Shown here piece by piece: positions 17,718 through 26,331 of a stretch of DNA of 64,000 nt; the first letter of the stretch is position 1; each line of letters begins with the position of its first letter. The stretch comes from Seonamhaeicola aphaedonensis (GTDB lineage: Bacteria; Bacteroidota; Bacteroidia; Flavobacteriales; Flavobacteriaceae), in contig NZ_QRDX01000001.1 in assembly GCF_003386195.1 (NCBI RefSeq), positions 62,001 through 126,000 of the forward strand. The letters run 5' to 3'. A model generated the notes under the pieces. That model did no database searches, was not told where the DNA came from, and saw nothing but the letters and a program-made list of their open reading frames with translations. The translations under genes and the position numbers were made by a program.

Positions 17718-18245
17718 ATGACTTCATTGACAAAACACAACAGAAGAAACCGTACTTTAGCACCTTGGAGAAACAGATTGTTTACTCCCTGGAGACATGA
17801 CCTTTTATCGCCTTTGAGCAATCGTATGTTTACACCAAACTTCAATGATTTTAGTAGTCTAATGGGATTTGATGATGCTTTTGAGAAAGATTTCTTTGAA
17901 AAAAACTTGGTGCCAGCAATGAACGTTAAAGAGCTTGACGATTATTTTGAAATAGAGTTTGCCGTTCCTGGATTTAAAAAAAATGATTTTGAAGTTTCTA
18001 TTGAAAATGATGTACTTTGGGTAAGTGCTGATAAAGAATTAGAAGAAACTAAAGAAGAAGATAACTATTCAAGAAAAGAGTTTAGTTATAAATCGTTTAA
18101 ACGCTCATGCACTTTACCAGAATCTGTAGATCTTGACCAAGAGATTAAAGCTAATTACAACAATGGTATTTTAATGATTACGCTTTTAAAGAATGAAAAC
18201 TTAGTCGAAGAAACTCCTTTAAAAAAGGTAATTGATGTTAAGTAG
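17718..18245 (+). CDS. Hsp20/alpha-crystallin family small heat-shock protein
   Basis: A 175-residue small heat-shock protein, an ATP-independent holdase that keeps unfolding proteins soluble. The N-terminal arm (residues 1-65) is rich in Arg, Pro and Phe. The alpha-crystallin domain covers about residues 70-165, starting NVKELDDYFEIEFAVPGFKKNDFEVSI. The GILMITL segment near residue 155 carries the C-terminal I-x-I type anchor. The Arg-rich N-terminus (HNRRNRTLAPWRNRLFTPWRH) is a little unusual. It is monocistronic between ssrA and a strong bidirectional terminator. No heat-shock operator was recognised upstream. Confidence 0.92.
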   Translation: MTSLTKHNRRNRTLAPWRNRLFTPWRHDLLSPLSNRMFTPNFNDFSSLMGFDDAFEKDFFEKNLVPAMNVKELDDYFEIEFAVPGFKKNDFEVSIENDVLWVSADKELEETKEEDNYSRKEFSYKSFKRSCTLPESVDLDQEIKANYNNGILMITLLKNENLVEETPLKKVIDVK

Positions 18246-18250
18246 AAAAT

Positions 18251-18338
18251 TAAGCAGTTGTCTGCTTAGGTTTTATGGCCGACTCTAACATAAAGCTCGA
18301 AAAAAAGCCCTTGTTCAATAAATGAACAAGGGCTTTTT
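18251..18338. terminator. Bidirectional terminator between hsp20 and galT
   Basis: AAAAAGCCCTTGTTCA (18302-18317) and TGAACAAGGGCTTTTT (18323-18338) form a perfect 16-base stem with a 5-base loop. It is flanked by A and T runs, so it works in both directions for these convergent genes. A smaller 7-base hairpin, TAAGCAG/CTGCTTA (18251-18268), precedes it just after the hsp20 stop. Confidence 0.9.
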
Positions 18339-18355
18339 AGTTGCTATTAATCAAA

Positions 18356-19375
18356 TTAGATTAAGTTTCTTATCATTTGAGCTGCCTTTTCAGCTGTTAT
18401 ATCACGTTGTGGTGAACCAAACATTTCATAACCTACCATAAATTTTTTAACAGTAGCACTTCGTAATAAAGGTGGATAAAAACTCATATGCCAATGCCAA
18501 TGGCTATTATCTTTACCATTGGTTGGTGCTTGATGAATTCCGCTTGAATACGGGAATGAGGTGTTAAAAATTTTGTCGTATGCTTTCGTTAATACCGAAA
18601 TAGCTTCGGCATATAAGTACGCTTCCTCATCATTCAACTCTAAAATATTAGATTTATGTGTTTTTGGAACAATCATAGCTTCGAAAGGCCAAACAGCCCA
18701 AAAAGGAACCAATACGACAAAGGCATCATTCTCATAAATAATACGCTCTTTTTTCTCTAATTCTTGGTCCAAATAATGACCTAAAAGACTAATACCATTT
18801 TTTTTATAATAGTTTAGCTGTTGGGTGTTCTTTTTATCAACTTCATTAGGTAATGTAGATTGACTCCAAATTTGTCCGTGCGGATGCGGATTACTACATC
18901 CCATTACAGCACCCTTATTTTCAAATATTTGAACATAGTTGATTAATGGATTGTCTCCTAATTCTTTATATTCTTTTTGCCATGCGAAAACCACTTTTTG
19001 AATTTCTCCAGGAGTCATATCTGCTAAACTCTTTGAGTGGTCTGGACTAAAACAAACTACTTTACAAATACCTTTTTCACTTTGAGCAATCAACAATCCA
19101 TCATTAACTTCAAAGTCTGGTGAATCACTTTGCAGTGCTGCAAAATCATTAGTAAAAATGAACACATCCTTGTATTCTGGGTTTACTTCACCATTAATTC
19201 TTGTATTACCAGCACATAAATAACAAGATTCATCATGACTTGGTCTTTTTTCGTTATTTACAGTTTCGTTTTGTCCCTGCCATGGTCTTTTCGCTCTGTG
19301 AGGTGAAACCAATATCCATTCGCCAGTTAATATATTAAAGCGTTTATGTGAATAATCATCTAATAGCGTACTCAT
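18356..19375 (-). CDS. galT: UDP-glucose--hexose-1-phosphate uridylyltransferase
   Basis: Leloir-pathway enzyme, 339 residues. It transfers UMP from UDP-glucose to galactose 1-phosphate, giving UDP-galactose and glucose 1-phosphate. The active-site motif HPHGQ is at residues 164-168, with His166 as the expected uridylylated residue. Zinc-ligand cysteines are C51 and C54 (CYLC). A second HIT-type motif region, SHWHWHMSFYPP, lies in the C-terminal half. It is the last gene of a minus-strand operon GntR-epimerase-galK-galT, 21 bases after galK, and ends at a strong terminator. galE, needed to recycle UDP-galactose, is absent from this window. Confidence 0.96.
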   Translation of the reverse strand: MSTLLDDYSHKRFNILTGEWILVSPHRAKRPWQGQNETVNNEKRPSHDESCYLCAGNTRINGEVNPEYKDVFIFTNDFAALQSDSPDFEVNDGLLIAQSEKGICKVVCFSPDHSKSLADMTPGEIQKVVFAWQKEYKELGDNPLINYVQIFENKGAVMGCSNPHPHGQIWSQSTLPNEVDKKNTQQLNYYKKNGISLLGHYLDQELEKKERIIYENDAFVVLVPFWAVWPFEAMIVPKTHKSNILELNDEEAYLYAEAISVLTKAYDKIFNTSFPYSSGIHQAPTNGKDNSHWHWHMSFYPPLLRSATVKKFMVGYEMFGSPQRDITAEKAAQMIRNLI

Positions 19376-19396
19376 TTAATAATGTATTTAATTTGA

Positions 19397-20545
19397 TTAG
19401 TTTATTACGTGTGTTCCATCAGATAATGCTACTGAATATACAGAACAATCTTTTCCGAATTTCTCTTTATAAGGTCCAGAAACTAATTTTTCAAAATCTT
19501 TTGCTTTACCCTTTTCAATGAGGTTGATTGTGCAGCCACCAAAACCACCACCCATCATTCTTGCTCCAATTACATAACCACTTTCCTTGGCTTTTTCCAC
19601 CAGAAAATCAAGTTCCTCACAGCTTACTTTATATTGTTTAGAAAGTCCCTCATGAGAACCATATATCAGGTTTCCTAGCTTTTCTAAATCATCTTCTTCC
19701 ATAGCTTTAGAGGCTTGTCTAGCTCTGTTATTTTCTTGAATGACATATAGTGCTTTTTGATAATTTTCTGGAGTCACCTCGCTTTCAATCGTTGCTAAAT
19801 CATCTTCTGTGGCGTCTCTTAAAGCCGTTACTTTCAACATTTTTGCAATATTTTCACAAGCCGAACGTCTGTCATTATAAGCACTATCTGATAAACTGTG
19901 CTTAACATTGGTATTTATTAAAAGTAGTTCATGATTTTTAAAATCAATCTTAAACGGTTTTGCCTTTATGGTTCTACAATCTAACAACAAAGCATGGTCT
20001 TTAATACCAAACATACTGGCGTATTGATCCATAATACCGCAATTTACACCCACATAATTATGTTCTGCTTTTTGCGAAATAAAAATCATTTCCTCTTTAG
20101 TTAAGCCTAGTTTAAAAAGCTCATTAAGACCATAGACCACACTATTTTCAAGCGCTGCAGAAGACGACATACCCGCGCCTCCGGGTATATCACCTTTAAA
20201 AACAATATTGAAATTACCAACCACTTTGTTTCTGTTTTGAATTTCGGCAATAACCCCAAAGACATAGTTTTCCCAACTACCTTCTTTTAATGGCTTCAGT
20301 TTATCTAATTCAAATTCTACTTTGCTATCCATATCTAAAGCATAGGCAGTAGAAACGCCAGAATCACTTTTTTGAATGGCCGCCGCAATGCCTTTATCAA
20401 CGGCAGCAGGAAACACAAACCCATCGTTATAATCGGTATGCTCTCCTATAATGTTGATTCTACCGGGTGAAAAAATTAAAATAGGGTCTTCACCAAATGC
20501 TTCAACATAAATATCTTTTACATCTTTAATTAGTTGTTTATTCAT
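19397..20545 (-). CDS. galK: Galactokinase
   Basis: GHMP-family kinase of 382 residues, full length. It phosphorylates alpha-D-galactose with ATP. The galactokinase signature is near residues 26-46 (GRINIIGEHTDYNDGFVFP). The GHMP ATP loop is PGGAGMSSSAALE around residue 130, and the third motif is ARMMGGGFGGCTI near the C-terminus. The catalytic Asp lies in CGIMDQYAS. It sits between the epimerase gene (11-base gap) and galT (21-base gap) in one operon, downstream of a GntR-type regulator. Confidence 0.96.
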   Translation of the reverse strand: MNKQLIKDVKDIYVEAFGEDPILIFSPGRINIIGEHTDYNDGFVFPAAVDKGIAAAIQKSDSGVSTAYALDMDSKVEFELDKLKPLKEGSWENYVFGVIAEIQNRNKVVGNFNIVFKGDIPGGAGMSSSAALENSVVYGLNELFKLGLTKEEMIFISQKAEHNYVGVNCGIMDQYASMFGIKDHALLLDCRTIKAKPFKIDFKNHELLLINTNVKHSLSDSAYNDRRSACENIAKMLKVTALRDATEDDLATIESEVTPENYQKALYVIQENNRARQASKAMEEDDLEKLGNLIYGSHEGLSKQYKVSCEELDFLVEKAKESGYVIGARMMGGGFGGCTINLIEKGKAKDFEKLVSGPYKEKFGKDCSVYSVALSDGTHVIN

Positions 20546-20556
20546 TGTATATTTTT

Positions 20557-21441
20557 TTAGTTGCTTTTAATATTTAAGCGCCATGTTATGCTAAAGGAGG
20601 CACCTGGTTCTAATGTTTCTAAGCCAATACCATTATTAAAACTATCTGAAACTCCTGTTGTAGGTTCAATAGCTATGGTATTTTCTTTTGGAGGTGTATA
20701 AACTTGTAAAAAATTGTTATTTCCTGACGCATTAAATTTTAAATTAAACTTTGGAGTTTTAAAAATGACTTGATCAGAATTAAGTATCCAACAATCATCA
20801 AATTGTTGACCTGCTATTTTAAAAGCTTCGGTTGTATCTATTTTAACAGTTCCTTTAGTAATGTTTCGGTCTCCTAGAATTATTTTTTCTGTACTGTCAA
20901 ATTGTAGAATGCTTTCAAATAAATTATCACTAGTAAAATAAGGGTGCCACCCTAAAGTGAATGGAAACGTCTCAGAATCTGTGTTTCTAACCGTTAGTTT
21001 TAATTCCAAATTTTCATTACTAAAAATATATTCCAATTCAATGGTATAGGTATATGGAAACCCTATAGATTTGTTTGTCTCTTTATACTGAAGTGTCACA
21101 CAAGCAAAATCTTCATTGGCTGTGCAGTCAGTAACTTCAAAAGTTTTATTAAATACTAAACCGTGTAAAGCGTTGTGCTCTTCTTTTTGATTGGGTTCAA
21201 ACTGAAAATCCTTTCCTTTAAACGTATATTTTCCATCCTTTATCCTGTTGGCAAAAGGAAATAGAATGGATGATGCATAGGTGTCTGAATAACTTAATGG
21301 TGACAAATCTTTAATTATTTCATGACCATTTAGTGTTAATTCCTGTAAACTGGCTCCTGCATTTAAATAGATTTTAGCATAAGTATTAGCGTTTTCAATT
21401 TCTAAAACACCTAATTTTTGATTATGTTGTATAGTGTACAT
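20557..21441 (-). CDS. Aldose 1-epimerase family protein
   Basis: A 294-residue galactose-mutarotase-like protein that would convert beta- to alpha-galactose, the form galactokinase uses. Family features are the early motif SILFPFANRIKDGKYTFKG (residues about 58-76), NALHGLVF, the GWHPYF motif with the catalytic His region near residue 165, and AIEPTTGVSDSFNNG with the C-terminal Glu. It is shorter than classical GalM (about 340) and belongs to the wider epimerase family, so activity on another sugar is possible. Its position directly before galK supports a galactose role. It starts 4 bases after the regulator's stop. Confidence 0.88.
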   Translation of the reverse strand: MYTIQHNQKLGVLEIENANTYAKIYLNAGASLQELTLNGHEIIKDLSPLSYSDTYASSILFPFANRIKDGKYTFKGKDFQFEPNQKEEHNALHGLVFNKTFEVTDCTANEDFACVTLQYKETNKSIGFPYTYTIELEYIFSNENLELKLTVRNTDSETFPFTLGWHPYFTSDNLFESILQFDSTEKIILGDRNITKGTVKIDTTEAFKIAGQQFDDCWILNSDQVIFKTPKFNLKFNASGNNNFLQVYTPPKENTIAIEPTTGVSDSFNNGIGLETLEPGASFSITWRLNIKSN

Positions 21442-21445
21442 TTGT

Positions 21446-22438
21446 TTATAGTGAATTTCTTAATATTAGTTGGTTGGCGTTTTCAATTTGCATTTGTTCT
21501 TTATTTAAAATCATTTCTGCTAAACGTTTACCCATGGCATTGAAATCGGTTGATATAGTTGTAATTCCTCCTTCTACAATCTCTTTAAGTAAGGTGTCAT
21601 TATATGAAATAACACCAACATCTTTGGCTAGTTCTAAATCTAACGCTTTCATCTTTTTAATAATTCTCAACAAGTTCTTATCATCTGGAATGATATATAA
21701 CTCTCCAGACTTAGGAGTGGTATCTTTTAAAGAATCAACTACTACTGATTTTAACTTATTGTCATTGCAAAATTTTGAAAAACCATCTAACATGCCTTGT
21801 GGTTGTTTTTGTTCAGAATTAACCAAGATTAGTTTTTTATATTTAAATATGAGATTTTTAGCTTCTTTTAAGTTGTTGTATAGTGATTTTTCAAAATTTT
21901 GATAAACACCTGGATATTTAGAAAGTTCTTGAGGAATTTGGTCTAAGATATAAACCTTTTCCTCAGGAAGGTTCTGTATCATATTATGGGTATCCTCTAA
22001 GTTAGCAGGCATGATGATGTAATAATTATAATCTCCTGCATTGTCTAAAATAAGTTTATCAAAAATATCCTTATTGAAATGATGAAAGTATATTTCTACT
22101 TGTGTAGTACTATCTAAGTTTTCTAGAAATGAGTTGTATAAGTCTTCTTTAAAGGAATTTAATTCATCAAAAAGTAAAAAAATCTTTTGTGCTATACTTA
22201 TGTTCTCACTTGAAACGTAATAACCTTTGCCAACTACAGATTGAATAATACCCCTGTTTTTTAACTCATTAAAAGCCATGAGTACGGTATCTCTAGATAA
22301 GTTGTGATCGTTTTTAATTTTGTTTATTGAAGGTATTTGATCACCCTTTTGAAGTGCACCAGATGTAATCATTTCCTCAATAGAATTAATGATTTGTTTG
22401 TACTTAGGAATTCCTATTTTACTTTTTACGCGTATCAT
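21446..22438 (-). CDS. GntR-family transcriptional regulator with sugar-binding domain
   Basis: A regulator of about 330 residues. An N-terminal winged helix (KQIINSIEEMITSGALQKGDQIPSI, then LSRDTVLMAFNELKNRGII) is followed by a LacI/periplasmic-binding-like effector domain ending in VGVISYNDTLLKEIVEGGITTISTDF. I place the start at ATG 22438 (MIRVKSKIGIP). An upstream TTG at 22453 is in frame but overlaps the -7 box TATATTTG (22458-22451). The gene heads the galactose operon and is divergent from the symporter. A palindromic candidate operator lies in the shared gap, so it probably controls both transcripts and senses a sugar or sugar phosphate. Confidence 0.88.
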   Translation of the reverse strand: MIRVKSKIGIPKYKQIINSIEEMITSGALQKGDQIPSINKIKNDHNLSRDTVLMAFNELKNRGIIQSVVGKGYYVSSENISIAQKIFLLFDELNSFKEDLYNSFLENLDSTTQVEIYFHHFNKDIFDKLILDNAGDYNYYIIMPANLEDTHNMIQNLPEEKVYILDQIPQELSKYPGVYQNFEKSLYNNLKEAKNLIFKYKKLILVNSEQKQPQGMLDGFSKFCNDNKLKSVVVDSLKDTTPKSGELYIIPDDKNLLRIIKKMKALDLELAKDVGVISYNDTLLKEIVEGGITTISTDFNAMGKRLAEMILNKEQMQIENANQLILRNSL

Positions 22439-22450
22439 ATCATTGTTTTG

Positions 22451-22548
22451 CAAATATAAAAAAAAATGAATAAAAACCTACTAGACCCTACTAGTTTGGT
22501 TGTCTTGTTAATCTTTTACAGTTTATTAGATTATAATTTCTATATTTG
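22451..22548. promoter_or_regulatory. Divergent promoter region with candidate GntR operator
   Basis: On the minus strand TATATTTG (22458-22451) is the -7 box of the regulator operon. On the plus strand TATATTTG (22541-22548) is the -7 box of the symporter gene. Between them, ACTAG (22480-22484) and CTAGT (22491-22495) form an inverted repeat with a 6-base spacer. CCTACTAG is also directly repeated at 22477-22484 and 22487-22494, a 10-base period equal to one helical turn. The site covers the -33 region of the regulator promoter, which would suit autoregulation. Confidence 0.55.
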
Positions 22549-22585
22549 AGACTTTAATATACTAACTAAACTAAATACTTTTACT

Positions 22586-24247
22586 ATGACAGGAGGATTT
22601 GACATGTGGGACTATGTAGTCTTTATAGCCTACGCTATCTTGATACTAGGTGTAGGATTATGGGTGTCCAGAGACAAAAAAGGACATCAAAAAAATGCTG
22701 AGGATTATTTTTTAGCAAGCAAGTCATTACCTTGGTGGGCTATTGGAGCTTCATTAATTGCGGCTAACATTTCAGCAGAACAATTCATTGGAATGTCTGG
22801 TTCTGGATTTGCTCTAGGATTGGCAATAGCTTCCTATGAGTGGATGGCGGCATTAACCCTCATTATTGTAGGAAAGTATTTTTTACCAATATTTATAGAA
22901 AAAGGCTTATATACCATACCCGAATTTGTTGAAAAAAGGTTCTCTACCAATTTAAAAACCATTTTAGCCGTATTTTGGTTAGGGTTGTATGTATTTGTTA
23001 ACCTAACATCGGTATTGTATTTGGGTGGTTTAGCTATTGAAACTATTATGGGAGTAGATATGATGTACGCCATTATTGGTTTAGCATTATTTGCTGCTGC
23101 TTATTCTCTTTATGGAGGGTTATCTGCGGTGGCATGGACAGATGTTATTCAGGTGATTTTCTTAGTTTTAGGCGGACTAGTAACTACGTATTTAGCATTG
23201 AATACCGTTTCTGGTGGTGAAGGTGTTATGGCTGGGTTTCATAAGGTATGGGATGCTGCACCCGAGAAATTCCACATGGTTTTAGAAGAATTTAATAGTG
23301 ATGGAAGCGCTAATAGCAACTATTTAGATTTACCTGGTATTTGGGTTTTGGTAGGTGGTTTATGGGTAGCTAATTTATATTACTGGGGATTCAATCAATA
23401 TATCATACAAAGAACATTGGCTGCAAAATCTTTAAAAGAATCTCAAAAAGGTATTTTATTGGCCGCTTTCTTAAAATTACTAATTCCATTAATTGTTGTG
23501 GTGCCAGGAATTGCAGCTTACGTTATGGTAAATGACCCTGAAATTATGGCTAGTTTAGGTGAAGTAGGCCAGTTGAATAAGCCTTCTTTAGACCAAGCAG
23601 ATAAGGCGTATCCGTGGTTACTTCAATTCTTACCAACAGGGCTTAAAGGTGTTGCTTTTGCTGCATTAGCAGCTGCTATCGTATCTTCTTTAGCCTCTAT
23701 GCTAAATTCAACGTCTACCATTTTTACAATGGATATTTATAAACAATATTTTGATAAAAATGCCGGTGATAAGAAGACCGTAAATGTAGGCCGAATCACT
23801 GCTGCAGTGGCTTTAGTTATTGCTGTATTAGTAGCGCCTCTCTTAGATGGTTTAGATCAAGCTTTTCAATATATTCAGGAATATACAGGATTGGTAAGCC
23901 CTGGTATTTTAGCGGTATTCTTATTAGGGTTGTTCTGGAAGAAAACCACCAACAAAGCAGCTATTTGGGGAGCTATTTTATCAATTCCAGTAGCATTGAC
24001 ATTGAAAATATTACCAAAACAAATGGAGGCATTTGATTGGTTAGCACCTTGGATGCATCAAATGGGTATTGCTACATTATTGTCAATGGCTATTATTATG
24101 ATTTTGAGTAATGCCGAAGCTAAAGGAGTTGATGATTCTAAAGGTATTCCACTTAGTAAAGAACTATTTAAAACAACGCCACTGTTTAACATAGGTTCGT
24201 TTGTGGTAATGGTTATTTTAGCTGTATTGTACGCCATTTTCTGGTAA
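22586..24247 (+). CDS. Sodium/sugar symporter, SSS family (SglT-like)
   Basis: A 553-residue inner-membrane symporter with about 14 hydrophobic segments, resembling vSGLT. Signatures are AEDYFLASKSLPWWAIGASLIAANISAEQFIGMSG near residues 38-72 and the SSS motif region SLYGGLSAVAWTDVIQV. WGFNQYIIQRTLAAKSLKESQKG and AAAIVSSLASMLNSTSTIFTMDIYK also appear. Sodium-site serines fall in the latter. It imports a sugar, probably galactose or glucose, using the sodium gradient; the Nqr pump encoded elsewhere in the window could supply that gradient. It is divergent from the GntR-galactose operon and followed by a GAAA-loop terminator. Confidence 0.92.
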   Translation: MTGGFDMWDYVVFIAYAILILGVGLWVSRDKKGHQKNAEDYFLASKSLPWWAIGASLIAANISAEQFIGMSGSGFALGLAIASYEWMAALTLIIVGKYFLPIFIEKGLYTIPEFVEKRFSTNLKTILAVFWLGLYVFVNLTSVLYLGGLAIETIMGVDMMYAIIGLALFAAAYSLYGGLSAVAWTDVIQVIFLVLGGLVTTYLALNTVSGGEGVMAGFHKVWDAAPEKFHMVLEEFNSDGSANSNYLDLPGIWVLVGGLWVANLYYWGFNQYIIQRTLAAKSLKESQKGILLAAFLKLLIPLIVVVPGIAAYVMVNDPEIMASLGEVGQLNKPSLDQADKAYPWLLQFLPTGLKGVAFAALAAAIVSSLASMLNSTSTIFTMDIYKQYFDKNAGDKKTVNVGRITAAVALVIAVLVAPLLDGLDQAFQYIQEYTGLVSPGILAVFLLGLFWKKTTNKAAIWGAILSIPVALTLKILPKQMEAFDWLAPWMHQMGIATLLSMAIIMILSNAEAKGVDDSKGIPLSKELFKTTPLFNIGSFVVMVILAVLYAIFW

Positions 24248-24269
24248 ACCATTCTCTAAATATATGTTT

Positions 24270-24300
24270 AAAGCGTCATAGAAATATGGCGCTTTCTTTT
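24270..24300 (+). terminator. Terminator of the symporter gene
   Basis: AAAGCGTCATA (24270-24280) pairs with TATGGCGCTTT (24285-24295; one T-G pair) around a GAAA tetraloop, followed by CTTTTTT. Confidence 0.85.
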
Positions 24301-24409
24301 TTAAATTTTACAAGACCAACACAAATCAATGTAAGGTGAAAAACTTAAAAGCGACCTAAAGCGTATATATTGTTAAAAGAACTTATCCGCATTGGCGTCT
24401 ATATATATG

Positions 24410-24448
24410 AAAAGCATTTTAATTAAAGATTAAAGTGCTTTTTTTTAA
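24410..24448. terminator. Bidirectional terminator between symporter and CDGSH gene
   Basis: AAAAGCATTTTAAT (24410-24423) and ATTAAAGTGCTTTT (24429-24442) form a 14-base stem with one wobble pair and a 5-base loop, followed by Ts. It lies just after the stop of the minus-strand iron-sulfur gene. Confidence 0.75.
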
Positions 24449-24464
24449 ATCATGCATTATAAAA

Positions 24465-24884
24465 CTAACCTTTAAAACCTTTTCTAACGTGTGCACCATC
24501 ACAATATGGTTTGTTACTTGAAAAACCGCATCTGCAGAATGCTGTAGTTTTATTCCTTACTTCAGTTAGACCGTCTTTATTTGTTACTGTAAGTGTTCCG
24601 TAAACCAGTAAAGGTCCGTTTTCTAAAACTTCAACTTTTGTTTTTGCAACCTCAGATGTCTCCTTTTCTTTCTTATTCATATAATAACTTAACGCCCCAG
24701 AAGGACACTGCTTTACCTGTGAAATAATTGTTTCAGTAGATTCAGCATCAATCTTTACCCAAGGCCTTAAACTTGGTCTAAAAACACTGGGTAAACCTTT
24801 TGCACATATACCAGAATGAATACATTTTTCGGCTTGCCAAACAACTGTTACCTCTCCGTTTGAATATTCTTTTGTCTTCGCCAT
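24465..24884 (-). CDS. YjdI-type (4Fe-4S) and CDGSH iron-sulfur domain protein
   Basis: A 139-residue soluble protein that joins two small iron-sulfur modules. The N-terminal half is YjdI-like, with Cys in KCIHSGICAKGLPSVF and in QVKQCPSGAL. The C-terminal half has the CDGSH signature CRCGFSSNKPYCDGAH, whose three Cys and one His bind a [2Fe-2S] cluster. CDGSH proteins act in redox sensing and cluster transfer; the function of this fused form is not known to me. It has no signal peptide and is transcribed alone, divergent from the kynurenine cluster. Confidence 0.85.
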   Translation of the reverse strand: MAKTKEYSNGEVTVVWQAEKCIHSGICAKGLPSVFRPSLRPWVKIDAESTETIISQVKQCPSGALSYYMNKKEKETSEVAKTKVEVLENGPLLVYGTLTVTNKDGLTEVRNKTTAFCRCGFSSNKPYCDGAHVRKGFKG

Positions 24885-25008
24885 AGCTTTGATTTTTTTT
24901 AAATATACGAAAAATAATTAGCGAAAATCAATCATCTTTTTGATTCACTTTAGTCATTATTTGTATTGGCTATACTAGATTTTTCATTTGGTTTTTATTA
25001 ATTTTCAA

Positions 25009-26331
25009 ATGAAAAAAATTCACGTACTTTTGTTAGAGACTGGTAAAAACTCAAATTTGGATTCGTATAAATTAGGATTAGATTTTGCTTTAGAATTAGA
25101 TAAAAAAGATGCCTTGGCACCATATCGCCAACAATTTTACATACCTAGAGATAGTAGTGGAAATGACCTGATTTATATGACAGGAAACTCCTTAGGGCTT
25201 CAACCTAAATCCACAAAAGAATACATTGATAAAGAACTTGAAGATTGGGCACATTTAGGAGTTGAAGGACATTTTAAAGCCAAAAACCCTTGGTTACATT
25301 ATCATGAGTATTTAACTAAAAAAATGGCTGATGTAGTTGGTGCAAAACCTATTGAGGTTATTGTGATGAATACCCTAACAGTTAACTTACACTTAATGAT
25401 GGTATCATTCTATAAACCATCAAAAACAAAGTACAAAATACTAATTGAGAGTGATACATTTCCTTCTGATAGATTTGCTGTAGAATCGCAATTGCGCCAT
25501 CATGGATTTGATGATAAAGATGGTGTAATTTTATGGAAGCCAAGAAAAGGTGAAACATTATTACATTATGAGGATTTAGAGAAAACACTTAAAAATCAAG
25601 GTAATGAAATTGCTCTTATTTTAATTGGTGCTGTAAACTATTATACTGGACAATATTTTGATTTAAAACGTATTACGGAACTAGGGCATCAATATGGGTG
25701 TGCTGTTGGGTTTGATTGTGCTCATGGTGCAGGTAATGTTAAGCTAGATCTGCACAACTCAGGAGCTGATTTTGCCGTTTGGTGCAGTTATAAATATCTC
25801 AATTCTGGACCCGGAAGTTTGGCAGGGTGTTTTATACATGAGCGCCATGCCTATAGAAAGGATTTAAACAGGTTTACGGGTTGGTGGAGCCATAATAAAG
25901 CAACAAGGTTTAATATGCGTAATGAGTTTGATCAATTACCAGGAGCCGAAGGTTGGCAATTAAGTAATCCTCCTATATTATCCATGGCTGCTATTAAAGC
26001 CTCATTAGATATCTTTGATCAAGTTGGTATGGATGCATTGGTTGAAAAATCAAATAAATTAACGGGCTATCTTGAATTTTTATTAGATTCTTTAGAAGAA
26101 AGTATTGTGAAGATTATTTCCCCAAGAAACACTAATGAGCGGGGTTGCCAATTATCCATTCAAGTAATTAATGCTGATAAAAAGTTACACCATAAGTTAA
26201 CCAAAGCAGGTGTGATAACAGATTGGAGGGAACCAGATGTCATTCGTTGTGCTCCTGTACCACTATATAATTCCTTTGAAGATGTTTATAATTTGGTTGA
26301 AAGATTTAAAGGTATTTTGCATGAGGGATAA
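25009..26331 (+). CDS. kynU: Kynureninase
   Basis: PLP enzyme that cleaves L-kynurenine to anthranilate, or 3-hydroxykynurenine to 3-hydroxyanthranilate, plus alanine. About 440 residues from the ATG at 25009. Family motifs are YMTGNSLGLQPKS, EVIVMNTLTVNLHLMM, FDCAHGAGNVKLDLHNSGADFAVWCSYKYLNSGPG and the PLP lysine (residue 262 in that numbering). The start is uncertain. A promoter-like box TACTTTTG (25025-25032) lies inside the extra N-terminus, and an in-frame TTG at 25057 would give a start closer to the family norm (MDSYKLGLDFALELD). First gene of the kynurenine cluster; its end overlaps kmo by 11 bases. Confidence 0.95.
   Translation: MKKIHVLLLETGKNSNLDSYKLGLDFALELDKKDALAPYRQQFYIPRDSSGNDLIYMTGNSLGLQPKSTKEYIDKELEDWAHLGVEGHFKAKNPWLHYHEYLTKKMADVVGAKPIEVIVMNTLTVNLHLMMVSFYKPSKTKYKILIESDTFPSDRFAVESQLRHHGFDDKDGVILWKPRKGETLLHYEDLEKTLKNQGNEIALILIGAVNYYTGQYFDLKRITELGHQYGCAVGFDCAHGAGNVKLDLHNSGADFAVWCSYKYLNSGPGSLAGCFIHERHAYRKDLNRFTGWWSHNKATRFNMRNEFDQLPGAEGWQLSNPPILSMAAIKASLDIFDQVGMDALVEKSNKLTGYLEFLLDSLEESIVKIISPRNTNERGCQLSIQVINADKKLHHKLTKAGVITDWREPDVIRCAPVPLYNSFEDVYNLVERFKGILHEG
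25025..25032 (+). promoter_or_regulatory. -7 promoter box near the kynU start
   Basis: TACTTTTG matches TAnnTTTG. If used, transcription would start near 25039, and translation would have to begin downstream, most simply at TTG 25057. No clear -33 TTG is seen. Confidence 0.35.

Noticed and set aside
21474-21902. Open frame of 142 codons antisense to the GntR regulator
   Set aside because: Shadow of a real gene on the other strand, with low-complexity translation.
26237-26320. N-terminal extension of kmo
   Set aside because: It overlaps the conserved end of kynU and would place 28 unrelated residues before the FAD-binding motif, which normally starts within the first ten residues.
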